NCBI GenBank assembly: GCA_964552195.1
Contig: CAZKFM010000008.1
Span: 62,001-126,000 of the forward strand
Source: CAZKAP01 sp964552195
GTDB lineage: Bacteria > Bacteroidota > Bacteroidia > Flavobacteriales > Flavobacteriaceae
Direction: 5' to 3'
Length of the DNA: 64,000 bases
A program made the translations under genes and the position numbers. Under the pieces are notes generated by a model. The model was given only the letters and a program-made list of their open reading frames with translations. It had not been told where the DNA came from and searched no databases. Shown here one piece after another: positions 52,807 to 61,767 of the stretch. Within the stretch, counting starts at the first letter, position 1. Every line of letters begins with the position of its first letter.

Positions 52807-53817
52807 ATGACCGAAGGAAACTTTGTCGATTACGTCAAGGTATTTGTCAGCTCCGGTAACGGGGGTAAAGGATCCACGCACCTCCACCGGGAGAAGTATG
52901 TGGCCAAGGGCGGCCCTGATGGCGGTGATGGCGGACGCGGGGGGCACGTGATCCTTCGGGGAGACCGAAACCTGTGGACCCTCATTAACTTCAAATTCCA
53001 GCAGCACTTCAAGGCAGGCCATGGCGAACACGGCAGCAAAAACCGCAGTACCGGAGCCGATGGCAGTGATGTCTACCTCAATGTTCCACTGGGTACGGTA
53101 GTGCGCAATACAGAAACCGGCGAGATCCTATTGGAGATTACCGAAGACGGGGAGGAGAAAATAGTCCTCGAAGGCGGAAAAGGGGGCCGGGGGAATTGGC
53201 ACTTTAAAACCCCCACCCGACAGACGCCCCGCTATGCCCAACCGGGTATTCCGGGCAGCGAATTGCAGTTAACCCTGGAACTCAAGGTCCTGGCCGACGT
53301 GGGACTCGTAGGCTTTCCTAATGCAGGCAAATCTACCTTACTAGCCGCGCTGACTGCGGCCAAGCCCAAGATTGCCGATTATCCCTTTACTACCCTCAAG
53401 CCCAACTTGGGGATAGTTCGCTACCGGGACAGCCGTAGCTTCGTGATGGCGGACATACCTGGTATCATCGAAGGGGCCTCGGAAGGAAAGGGCCTGGGCC
53501 ATTATTTCCTTCGGCATATAGAACGCAATTCGGTGCTGCTCTTTGTGATCGCTGCAGACACTCAGGATATTGCCAGGGAGTACGATATACTCAACAACGA
53601 ACTTCGCAGGTACAATCCCGAACTGATGGATAAGGATCACATGCTCGCCGTTTCCAAATGCGACCTGCTCGACGACGAACTCAAAAAAGAAATGCGACAG
53701 CAGCTGGCTCGTGAATTTCCAGAGATTCCCCATGTCATGATTTCGGCGGTCAGCGGCTTCGGCCTCTCCGAACTCAAGGACATGCTTTGGATGCAGTTTA
53801 ACGAGTCTTTTATCTAG
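52807..53817 (+). CDS. obg: GTPase Obg/CgtA
   Basis: 336 residues. N-terminal glycine-rich Obg fold (VKVFVSSGNGGKGSTHLHRE, then GPDGGDGGRGGHV), then the G domain: G1 GFPNAGKSTLLAALT, G3 DIPGIIEGASEGKGLG, G4 SKCDLLDDE, G5 ISAVSG. It lacks the variable C-terminal OCT domain, as in many Bacteroidota. It acts in late 50S ribosome assembly and stress control. It follows hpt-adk by 26 bp on the same strand, the common adk-obg order. Confidence 0.96.
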   Translation: MTEGNFVDYVKVFVSSGNGGKGSTHLHREKYVAKGGPDGGDGGRGGHVILRGDRNLWTLINFKFQQHFKAGHGEHGSKNRSTGADGSDVYLNVPLGTVVRNTETGEILLEITEDGEEKIVLEGGKGGRGNWHFKTPTRQTPRYAQPGIPGSELQLTLELKVLADVGLVGFPNAGKSTLLAALTAAKPKIADYPFTTLKPNLGIVRYRDSRSFVMADIPGIIEGASEGKGLGHYFLRHIERNSVLLFVIAADTQDIAREYDILNNELRRYNPELMDKDHMLAVSKCDLLDDELKKEMRQQLAREFPEIPHVMISAVSGFGLSELKDMLWMQFNESFI

Positions 53818-53859
53818 GAATTTGGTTTGATTTTTGAAGATTTGGGAAAAACTATTCCT

Positions 53860-54387
53860 ATGAAAAAATCCTTTCTTTTCGCTTTCGTGGCCTCCTTTTT
53901 TGTTTCCTGCGCCTCGGTCGATCTGAACGTTTCCCGTGATGAGGCCATCGATCTGGCCCAGTACAGGACCTATGCCCTGCACCCTGACATGAATACCGGT
54001 CTGGACGCTGCCGACCGGGATTATGCGCTCCAAATCCTGCACTCTCGGTTACAAGAGAGAGGGCTCTCCATGGCCGAGGAACCCGACGTTTGGGTAGACC
54101 TGAAGTCTGTAGTCCACGAGTCGGAACGAGAGGCCAATTTGGGCTTCGGTTCCCCCCGGGCATCCGGAAATGGGGGCGGAGCAACATTCTCTTCTCAATT
54201 TACTACAGTAGGGATCGATTACGACCTGGCGGTAGTGCTTAGTTTTATTGACAGGGCGAGCAACAAGCAGGTTTGGAGTGCCCAGACCGAACAGCAAATT
54301 CAGCCCGGAATCTCCAGGGAAGAACTGGGCAGGCTCATGCAGAAGGCCCTCGACAAGTCTCTGGCCCATCTGGACGCTGCGCCCTGA
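53860..54387 (+). CDS. DUF4136 domain lipoprotein
   Basis: 175 residues from the ATG at 53860. Signal KKSFLFAFVASFFVSC ends in a lipobox Cys. DUF4136 features: YRTYALHPDMNTGLDAADRD and the C-terminal YDLAVVLSFIDRASNKQVWS. Function unknown; likely outer-membrane lipoprotein. A terminator and a fresh promoter separate it from the paralogue downstream. Upstream TTG at 53827 is unlikely. Confidence 0.85.
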   Translation: MKKSFLFAFVASFFVSCASVDLNVSRDEAIDLAQYRTYALHPDMNTGLDAADRDYALQILHSRLQERGLSMAEEPDVWVDLKSVVHESEREANLGFGSPRASGNGGGATFSSQFTTVGIDYDLAVVLSFIDRASNKQVWSAQTEQQIQPGISREELGRLMQKALDKSLAHLDAAP

Positions 54388-54414
54388 GTATACTGAATAT
54401 GTGAATATGGAATT

Positions 54415-54457
54415 ACCCGAATGCCTTAAAATGATGGCATTCGGGTTCGTTCTTTTA
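54415..54457 (+). terminator. Intrinsic terminator between the two DUF4136 genes
   Basis: Perfect 11-bp stem acccgaatgcc/ggcattcgggt (54415-54425 and 54436-54446) followed by a T-rich tail. Confidence 0.82.
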
Positions 54458-54465
54458 TAAATTTG
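54458..54465 (+). promoter_or_regulatory. -7 box TAAATTTG before the second DUF4136 gene
   Basis: Exact TAnnTTTG match directly after the terminator, ending 5 bp before the ATG at 54471; predicts a leaderless mRNA. Confidence 0.55.
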
Positions 54466-54470
54466 ACGGC

Positions 54471-54995
54471 ATGAGAAAGACTTTGTTTATTGCTATTTCC
54501 ACTGTGCTCTTTTCCTCCTGTGCCACCATCAGCCTGAAGACCGACTTCGATCCCGGGGCACCCTTCGATTCCTATACTTCGTACAGGGTAAATTCGGATA
54601 TGGAGAGCGGCATGAGCGAATTGGACGAACGCAGGCTTGTTCGCCTGATCGATTCGGTGATGCAGGCACGGGGATTTGAGAGGAAGCTCATACCGGATGT
54701 CATCATCGATGTCCGCTCACAGGTCTTCAGGCGGCAGTCGCAACCGAGCTTTGGCATCGGCATGGGAGGCACCAATGGCAACGTGGGTGGCGGCATGTCC
54801 GTTGGCATACCCTCGGGGGGCAGTTCACTGCGCAGACAGATCGACCTGGCATTTTTCGAGTTTACCACCAATAACATAGTCTGGGAGGCCCGTACCGAGA
54901 GCAGCTATAAAGAGAAAAACACCCCGGAAGAGCGGGAAGAGGCCCTGAGACAAATTGTCATCAAGGCCCTGGATGCTTACCCTCCGAAGCGGTAG
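54471..54995 (+). CDS. DUF4136 domain lipoprotein, paralogue
   Basis: 174 residues; lipoprotein signal RKTLFIAISTVLFSSC. It shares the domain layout of the gene upstream (FDSYTSYRVNSDMESGMSEL; RQIDLAFFEFTTNNIVWEA), so the pair arose by tandem duplication, now well diverged. The middle is Gly-rich (GIGMGGTNGNVGGGMSVGI). Function unknown. Confidence 0.85.
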   Translation: MRKTLFIAISTVLFSSCATISLKTDFDPGAPFDSYTSYRVNSDMESGMSELDERRLVRLIDSVMQARGFERKLIPDVIIDVRSQVFRRQSQPSFGIGMGGTNGNVGGGMSVGIPSGGSSLRRQIDLAFFEFTTNNIVWEARTESSYKEKNTPEEREEALRQIVIKALDAYPPKR

Positions 54996-55100
54996 TTCGG
55001 TTACATGCTCCCACCGTTCATCCCCCGGATTCCACCGTTCGGTAAAATGTTCTGCTCCGGCAGACCCCTGTAGACTTACTTTGTAGTCAAAATTCTTGCC

Positions 55101-55163
55101 ATGTGGGCATTACTCTACGCTTTAATCGAAGCGATCGCAGGGGTCATTGGCCTCTTATTCTGA
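55101..55163 (+). CDS. Possible 20-residue hydrophobic peptide
   Basis: A 21-codon frame, MWALLYALIEAIAGVIGLLF, would make a one-span membrane peptide. A TACTTTG about 20 bp upstream resembles a -7 box. It overlaps the 3' end of the large alpha-2-macroglobulin gene by 9 bp on the other strand. Such short frames arise by chance, so this is a weak call. Confidence 0.2.
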   Translation: MWALLYALIEAIAGVIGLLF

Positions 55164-58100
55164 ACTAACCCGTACCCGCTGACCATCGCTATGGCTGCTG
55201 AATTCAGGGGCATACATGGATTGAATCAGGGCGTAACCGTTGCTGAATTCGCCCTCCTGCGCGACCCTCAGCTCGTATTCGAATACATAGGATCCTTTCT
55301 CCATGTTTTCTATGAAGAAATGGGTGCTGGCATCCCGGGTGCTTTGGTAATACCAGAGTCCTTCCTGGTAGCGATAGCGGGATAAGGTTTCCACGGGTTC
55401 GAAGGAGGCCGCGCGGTAGTCCTTCATATGCAGGAATTCCATGTGGCGGTCCGATTCCAGTTCGATCCGTATACGCAGCAGGTCTCCTACGCGCAAGGGA
55501 CTGTCCGGGCCTACAGGAACCAGGATTTCGCCATTTTCATCAAAGGTTCTCCGGAAGATCTGTTTCCGGAGTTTCAAGGAGGTCTCCGACGCGGACACCT
55601 TATCGAGGTCTTCGAAGTATTGCCAGTAGGCTGCCCCCCAGGCGGGTCCTTCGTCGCTTTTTACGATCGTAACTTCAGACATTTTCTGAGAGACCTGATC
55701 CGGGCCGAAGCTGAACTTCACATAGCCCGTGCCGGCTTCGCGTTCCGATTGTTCGGGACCCCAGTCCACGATAGGGCGCCCTCCCAGCTGAAGTTCCACC
55801 TTTTTCTCTTCCAGTATGCCTGTGCCTCCTCTCAAGAGTGCGTAAATCGCCTCCGTCGTAGCCTTGGTGGTTTTCCAGTTGCGGGTCTGTTTTTGCTTGA
55901 GTAGCCAGGTCTGCATGCCACCGATACGGGCCTCCTTATCCGGGCCCTCCGGCAGGTATTCGCTATACAATTCGATGAGCAGGGACTGAGTCTCGACAGG
56001 GGCCTGATACCAGTACCAGCCGGAGACATTCTCCTTCCAGTAGGTGCCCAGCTCCTCGTTGTGTACGCTGAGCTGGTCGATGGCCGTCAAGATTTTACCG
56101 GCCTCTTCCATTTCTCCGCTCCGTATCAGATAAAGACCGGCCATGGCCCAGGAATACAGGTTGCGGCGGTCCCAGTATCGTATCAGCTGTTCGTGGTAGT
56201 AGCGGGTGGCCTTCTCGGCCTGGTCAGGGATCGGGTACTCGGAAAAGAAACTCCGGGCATAGAGGTACTGGAGTACTCCCCAATGCAGGTGGTCGGCGGC
56301 CAGGAACTCCGTCCGTGCCTTCCTGCCTTTGGCCTGCGTTTTGGCTTCCTTTTCGATCTTGTCCGCCCGTTCGATGAGCTTATCGTACTCCCTGGCAATT
56401 TCCTGGTCCATGTAGCTGATAGCCCTTTCGGTCATTCGTTGTATTCGTTTGCCTTCCGGCATATCCCCCTTGTTCCAGACCCCAAGGACCTTGAGGTGAC
56501 CGAAGCCCGAAACGATATGCTGAGTAACGTTTCGGCTGGGATAGCGCGAACCCTTGAACCAGGGGAAACCCCCTTCAGAGAACTGCATGTCCTCGAGTTT
56601 GCGAAGGGCCTTGCGCAGCTCCTTTTGCATGTGATCGTCCCTGAAGAGGTTACCCATTCGTTTCTTCTGTTCGGTTTCGGACTGGGCATCCCTGAGCCAG
56701 GGGGTCTCTTCGATGATGAGGGCCTTCAGCTCCTGATTCTTCTCCAGCTTGCTTTCGAGTACTTCCGCATTGGCCCAGGATTCCCAGGTCTCGCGAATTT
56801 GAGGGAAGGCCTTACCAATATGACTGCCCAGAGTGTTGGCATAGATACGGGCGAAGGTCTGCTCCGAGCATTCGTATGGGAATTCCATGAGATAGGGCAG
56901 TGACTGTACGGCATACCATACGGGATTGCTGCTGACTTCCACCGTGTATTGGTGGTTGGTCAGGGTAGGGGAGTCGGCATTCTTCAGACCATTCAGGCTG
57001 AAGCTGCGGCTCTCTTTTCCATTGACCCAGAGCGGCAGGGTCTCCGTGACCAGGGTTCGGTTCGTGAGTACGGGAAGTGCATCCTGCTGACCATCCGAGT
57101 AGGTGCCTGTCCCGGCCACGACGCGGTACTGAAGGGCTTGCAGCCCCGGGGGTACTGAAACCTCCCAGGAGAGGACGGTATTACCTCCTTGCCCGACCTC
57201 GAAAGTCTGAACTCCGTTTTCCTGGGAGAGCAGGCCGTCGAGGTTTTCCCCGGTCGTGGGATCGGTGAGTTCCAACTGGGCCTGGCCGCTCAGGTCATCC
57301 TCGCTCAGGTTCGAAATTTTGGCGCGTAGTACCACCCGATCCCCTTCCCTGAGGAAGCGGGGCATGTTCGGACTGACCATGAGTTCCTTCTGGGTAACCG
57401 TCTGCCATTTCCTGTATGCATTGTTGAGATTGCGATCATGGGCCAGTAACCACACATTCCATTGGGTAAGGGCCTCAGGGCTTTCGAACTCGATCAGCAC
57501 TTCTCCCTTTTCGTTGGTTCTGAGCTGAGGTTTAAAGAAGGCGGTTTCCTGCAGGTTGGTACGCGCCTCGATGCTGCTTAGATCGATCGCCTGAACGGAA
57601 TCCGGTGCCGTGGTTGGGGGAGGTGGAGCCTCAGCGGTTACGCCGCTTGCCTGGCCACGGATCATCAGCATGTCGGCCTCTCCTTCTTCGGCCTCTGCGG
57701 CCATGGCCTTGAGGGCCATTCTTCTGCGGGGACGCCCTTCTCCATAACCGACGATTACGACCTCTTCCAGGGCTGCATTGTCCGACTGCAAATTGAAAAC
57801 CAGAGAATTATCCCGTTTAATGGCGTATTCGGTCGTGGGGTAACCGATATAACTGATTACCAGCGACTGTCCCTTTTGTACCGGTATGCTAAAATTGCCA
57901 TCAAAGTCGGTTTGGGTTCCAAAAGAGGTCCCCTTGACGATTACTGAGGCTCCGGGAAGGGGGTCGCCATTTTCGTCCAGCACCGTTCCCCGAACCGTAC
58001 CGGCGGGGATGTCGGGATCGTAACTGGCTGTCGCACTCGCCTGAACCGGGAAATACTGTCGTAGCTTGCTGAGGTAGGAATTGTACTGCCAGTACTTACC

Positions 58101-61100
58101 CGTATTCAGACCGAAGTCGGTCCAGGTCGGTGGGGATAGGGATAGCCGGGGGGTAACGCTCCAGTCCAGATTACTGACTGTCCAGGAATCCTCATCGAAG
58201 GCCTGGCTACCTTGTGAATTCCGGCTGTAGTAAACCGGCTTTTCAATGGGATTAAACGACCAGCTGAAGGGTTCTATGGCGTCGAGGGAGGCGTCGTACA
58301 TGGAGGCCAGAACTTCGGCCGCTGCGGGCGTGCCATCCGGGTTTAGGAGGCGGAAAAGCCATTTTTCAGAGCCTCCGGGCTGTATCTTATCCCTGAAGGT
58401 CTCGGCGACAATCTTCAGCTCGGTATCCGGGTGGTTGACACGGATAAATTGGGATCGGGAATAGTGCTCGTTTTGCCCGACGGCCTGTAACCAAATCACA
58501 AAGCCACCCCGGTCGGCTTCGGTCACGGGTATGCGGACTTCCTTGATGGCATTATTCAGAATAATCCGCTGTTTTTGGGTAATGCGATGGTCTTTTTCGA
58601 TCCAGACATCCATGGAAAGAACAGGCAAAGAGCTGCCGATTTTCAGTACGACCTGCTCGCCGGGTTCATAGGCCTGCTTATCGATACGCGACCAGAAACT
58701 CTGTGCGACCGGTAAAATATCGGATTTGGGATTCTCGAGTTGAATGATATCCCGGGCCACCACCTCATTTCCCTCGGAATCCTGGGTGAGCAGTTCCAGC
58801 AAATAGGTTCCCGGCTGCCAGTTCCTAAGGGAACCCGGCCGATAGACCGTTTCCTTCGCGCTGTCAAAAGGGGTTTCCCACTTAACCGGGCCCCTGGGCC
58901 AATTCACCGGACGCGTCTCCTTTTTCATGTAATACTCGTAAGGAAAACGACTATCGAATGTTTCGCGATCCAGGGAAGGGAATTCCGCTTCGTCCCATTT
59001 TCGTTCCCGCTTGGGGTGTTTCGGCCCCTGCAGGGGATAGATGCTCAGGGTGCCCGTTGCCGGGCTGAAATCCCCATTGAGGTTGGTGGTCGATACTTCA
59101 ATTTTCGGAGAGTCATCCAAGGTCGACCAGAGCGATTCTACTTCGATGCCGGCCTTCAGACGGGTACGTCCGATACGGACGCGTTCTTCCTGTGTGCGCG
59201 TTTCCCCGTTCAGGTCGGTTACCTCGGCATACACCGTGAATACGAATATGTCATAGGGCGAAGGCTCCCCGTCGGCTTCGGCCTTTGCGCGGAAGGGTAC
59301 GACAAAGGACCCCTCGGCATCGGTTCTGCTTGTACCCGAGGAGATTTCCGTTTCTTCGGAGCCGGAGTAGTCACCGTACCAGCGGTACCACCAGTACGGA
59401 CGTTCCAGGCCCCGGGTTACGCGATACCGGACATCGGCCTCAGTAACCAGGCTGCCGGAATACGCTTTGGCCAGGCCCTTGATGTTCAGGCTGTCACCCA
59501 GGGAGAAGTCTCCTTCTGTGGGCGGGAATTCGACAAAAAAGGTGGGACGCTTGTAGGCCTCGACCCTAAGGCTGGTGTAACCGTTTCGGATGCGGCCTCG
59601 CTGAAACTTCTTGTCCGTTTCTTCAGCAGGCGAAGCCCGAAGGCTGTAGGAGCCCGTTAGCCCATCACCCGGCAGGTCGATCTCCGTATGGGCAGATCCC
59701 AGTTCATTGAGTTCTACGGTTTGTGTAAAGACCTCCTCCCCATTGGGGTTCGACAGGCTGAGCTTTACGGATTCCCCCGACAGGGTGCGGTATACTTCCT
59801 CGTCATGCATGCTGCCAATGACCTTGACATAGGCCTTATGACCCGGCCGGTAGAGGGTCCGATCCGTGAAGAGATGAAAGCGAATGGATTCGTCCACACC
59901 GCCGGAGCCGGAACGGTAACGTCCGTAGGCACCTACATTTTCTGCAAGATGGAGGGTGTCTTCACCGAGGGAAACGGACATGTTGACTCTACTGTAGTCC
60001 CGGGTGTGCCGCCAGCCAGCTTCCCCATAATCGTCAGTCTTCAGCTTCTTGCTGCCGCCACGGTAGGTATCGGTAACCAGGATGCGGGCCCCGGCTTTTG
60101 GGGTCCCATCCCAGCGATCCCTCACTTTGAGTTCGTGTATGCCTTCCATGGTATTGACCAGAAGTGTCAGGGAAGTGACTTGCAGGAGTTGGGAGGCGAT
60201 AAAGTCGGGTTCGAGTACCGTCGGGCAGGGGTGGGCGAGCAGCATATAGGTCCCGCTCTCCAGTGCCGGCAAAACGAATTCGGCACTGTGTTTCTGCAGG
60301 TCGCTACTCTCCGGCAGGCTCATGCCCCAGGTCCTCAGGGGAGTACCGGTCAGCTGGGGTAAGTCTTCCAGCATTTCGGAAGTGTTGTAGTATTCCCTCG
60401 TATCGTGGGGTACCCGGAAAACGGAAAGGTACAGGCTGTCCAGATTGCTGTATTCCACCCTGAACAGGCTCTCCTTGTCCGGGTAAACGTAGCGTTCCGA
60501 GGTCAGACTCAATCGCGGCCGGTAAAGCTCCTCTTTCAGATTTTTGGCATGGCTGACCAGATAGGGATCGTCTGTTATCCGCTGAATCTCCTCGCAGACC
60601 GCCACCGCTTCCTTAAGTTTCAGACGGTTTGTGCTGCCTTGGCGATGATCATAGTCTCCGCCTTTATCCCGAAGCATACGGGCTTTGCTAAGCAAATAGT
60701 GCCCCCGTTCCACAGGAGTGCGACTCGAGTCTATCAGAGATTCCAGGCCCGATTGCCACCACACTTCCTTTTGCTCTGAGCGAATCAGGGAATAGGCGTA
60801 ACCGACACGTTCCAGATTCAGTCGGGCCAGGCGATCCGGCCGATTGCCGTCTCGGTTCAACCGGGTGAGTTTTCGGTAAATACGAAATATGTGGGCGGTG
60901 CTGCTGCTGTCGTTCTCGGGTAGCTCGGCAGTAAGGAAGACATCCGCAGAGCCCAGGTATGAAGCGTCGATATAGCTGCGGTCCGCGGATTTCAGGTCGG
61001 GGGAATACCGACTGTCTTTTAGGTGTTCCAGGACCCGTTTCGAGAGTATGTCGTACAGGGTGGGCAGTAGTCGTACATCCTTGCCTATGGTATCGAACAG

Positions 61101-61676
61101 GGGTAGATACCGGCTCGTCGATTCGGCCTTGAGCAATTCCGGATCGGCCAGGGAGTTCAATGTGGTCTGCTTCATCTCCCTGAAGAAACGAGGGGCATCC
61201 CAGAAACGGAAATCCGCTGCCGGAACGGTGTCGCTGACCTCGGTACGATCCATGATTTTCCACTGATGATCGCTGAAATACATGCGGTACAGCTCATTGA
61301 GATAGCTGAGGAGTAACATGCGTTCCACACCCTCAGCCTCTTCGGCCCCGGCTCGCAGTCGGTCGATTACCTGCCACTCCCCGTTTTCATCCAGCAAGGC
61401 CGAAAATTTGGCCTCGAACAACAGGGCCTTGATCCGTTCGGCCTTGTTACCGTTCTTAAGCGCCTTGTCGTATATCTTGAGCACCGCCTTACGGGCCTCT
61501 TTGGGCCTCCTGCCCAGTTCGAACGCATACACCTCCTTCCAGAGTTCGTCGTAGGGTCCGCCTGTCAGGTAGGCGTTGAGACTTTTTTCCGAGGGGGAAT
61601 CCTGGGAATGTACCTCAGGGGTGTGCAGCATAAAAAGGGTAAGGAATGAAAGCAGAAAATATCGCAAGAAGCTCAT
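55155..61676 (-). CDS. Alpha-2-macroglobulin family protein with CarboxypepD_reg domain
   Basis: 2173 residues from the ATG at 61676, with a signal peptide ending near PEVHSQ; the longer frame to 61715 would run through the promoter palindrome. MG-type beta domains fill the middle: FTDRTLYRPGHKAYVKVIGS is the family's bait-region lead-in. FPYECSEQTFARIY holds the CxEQ thioester motif that traps attacking proteases. ALLRGGTGILEEKKVELQLGG lies in the C-terminal domains. Unusually, around residues 1270-1360 there is a carboxypeptidase-regulatory-like domain (VRGTVLDENGDPLPGASVIV) followed by EEVVIVGYG, the sequence found at the start of SusC-like TonB receptors. Likely a periplasmic protease trap or envelope guard. 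Confidence 0.92.
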   Translation of the reverse strand: MSFLRYFLLSFLTLFMLHTPEVHSQDSPSEKSLNAYLTGGPYDELWKEVYAFELGRRPKEARKAVLKIYDKALKNGNKAERIKALLFEAKFSALLDENGEWQVIDRLRAGAEEAEGVERMLLLSYLNELYRMYFSDHQWKIMDRTEVSDTVPAADFRFWDAPRFFREMKQTTLNSLADPELLKAESTSRYLPLFDTIGKDVRLLPTLYDILSKRVLEHLKDSRYSPDLKSADRSYIDASYLGSADVFLTAELPENDSSSTAHIFRIYRKLTRLNRDGNRPDRLARLNLERVGYAYSLIRSEQKEVWWQSGLESLIDSSRTPVERGHYLLSKARMLRDKGGDYDHRQGSTNRLKLKEAVAVCEEIQRITDDPYLVSHAKNLKEELYRPRLSLTSERYVYPDKESLFRVEYSNLDSLYLSVFRVPHDTREYYNTSEMLEDLPQLTGTPLRTWGMSLPESSDLQKHSAEFVLPALESGTYMLLAHPCPTVLEPDFIASQLLQVTSLTLLVNTMEGIHELKVRDRWDGTPKAGARILVTDTYRGGSKKLKTDDYGEAGWRHTRDYSRVNMSVSLGEDTLHLAENVGAYGRYRSGSGGVDESIRFHLFTDRTLYRPGHKAYVKVIGSMHDEEVYRTLSGESVKLSLSNPNGEEVFTQTVELNELGSAHTEIDLPGDGLTGSYSLRASPAEETDKKFQRGRIRNGYTSLRVEAYKRPTFFVEFPPTEGDFSLGDSLNIKGLAKAYSGSLVTEADVRYRVTRGLERPYWWYRWYGDYSGSEETEISSGTSRTDAEGSFVVPFRAKAEADGEPSPYDIFVFTVYAEVTDLNGETRTQEERVRIGRTRLKAGIEVESLWSTLDDSPKIEVSTTNLNGDFSPATGTLSIYPLQGPKHPKRERKWDEAEFPSLDRETFDSRFPYEYYMKKETRPVNWPRGPVKWETPFDSAKETVYRPGSLRNWQPGTYLLELLTQDSEGNEVVARDIIQLENPKSDILPVAQSFWSRIDKQAYEPGEQVVLKIGSSLPVLSMDVWIEKDHRITQKQRIILNNAIKEVRIPVTEADRGGFVIWLQAVGQNEHYSRSQFIRVNHPDTELKIVAETFRDKIQPGGSEKWLFRLLNPDGTPAAAEVLASMYDASLDAIEPFSWSFNPIEKPVYYSRNSQGSQAFDEDSWTVSNLDWSVTPRLSLSPPTWTDFGLNTGKYWQYNSYLSKLRQYFPVQASATASYDPDIPAGTVRGTVLDENGDPLPGASVIVKGTSFGTQTDFDGNFSIPVQKGQSLVISYIGYPTTEYAIKRDNSLVFNLQSDNAALEEVVIVGYGEGRPRRRMALKAMAAEAEEGEADMLMIRGQASGVTAEAPPPPTTAPDSVQAIDLSSIEARTNLQETAFFKPQLRTNEKGEVLIEFESPEALTQWNVWLLAHDRNLNNAYRKWQTVTQKELMVSPNMPRFLREGDRVVLRAKISNLSEDDLSGQAQLELTDPTTGENLDGLLSQENGVQTFEVGQGGNTVLSWEVSVPPGLQALQYRVVAGTGTYSDGQQDALPVLTNRTLVTETLPLWVNGKESRSFSLNGLKNADSPTLTNHQYTVEVSSNPVWYAVQSLPYLMEFPYECSEQTFARIYANTLGSHIGKAFPQIRETWESWANAEVLESKLEKNQELKALIIEETPWLRDAQSETEQKKRMGNLFRDDHMQKELRKALRKLEDMQFSEGGFPWFKGSRYPSRNVTQHIVSGFGHLKVLGVWNKGDMPEGKRIQRMTERAISYMDQEIAREYDKLIERADKIEKEAKTQAKGRKARTEFLAADHLHWGVLQYLYARSFFSEYPIPDQAEKATRYYHEQLIRYWDRRNLYSWAMAGLYLIRSGEMEEAGKILTAIDQLSVHNEELGTYWKENVSGWYWYQAPVETQSLLIELYSEYLPEGPDKEARIGGMQTWLLKQKQTRNWKTTKATTEAIYALLRGGTGILEEKKVELQLGGRPIVDWGPEQSEREAGTGYVKFSFGPDQVSQKMSEVTIVKSDEGPAWGAAYWQYFEDLDKVSASETSLKLRKQIFRRTFDENGEILVPVGPDSPLRVGDLLRIRIELESDRHMEFLHMKDYRAASFEPVETLSRYRYQEGLWYYQSTRDASTHFFIENMEKGSYVFEYELRVAQEGEFSNGYALIQSMYAPEFSSHSDGQRVRVSSE

Positions 61677-61703
61677 GTGGTGTTTGTTTAGTGGTCGCAG
61701 ACT

Positions 61704-61751
61704 TAAAGTTACCAAATGCCGTACCGATCTGCGCCTTCCTTGGTAACTTTA
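61704..61751. promoter_or_regulatory. Palindromic divergent promoter (A2M / mpl)
   Basis: The 12-mer taaagttaccaa (61704-61715) and its exact reverse complement ttggtaacttta (61740-61751), 24 bp apart, sit between the divergent A2M and mpl genes. Each arm read outward contains TAACTTTA, one base off the -7 box, at 61744-61751 (plus) and 61711-61704 (minus), placed 16-28 bp before the starts. It may be two mirrored promoters, or an operator. Confidence 0.55.
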
Positions 61752-61767
61752 CCTGGAAATTATGCCG

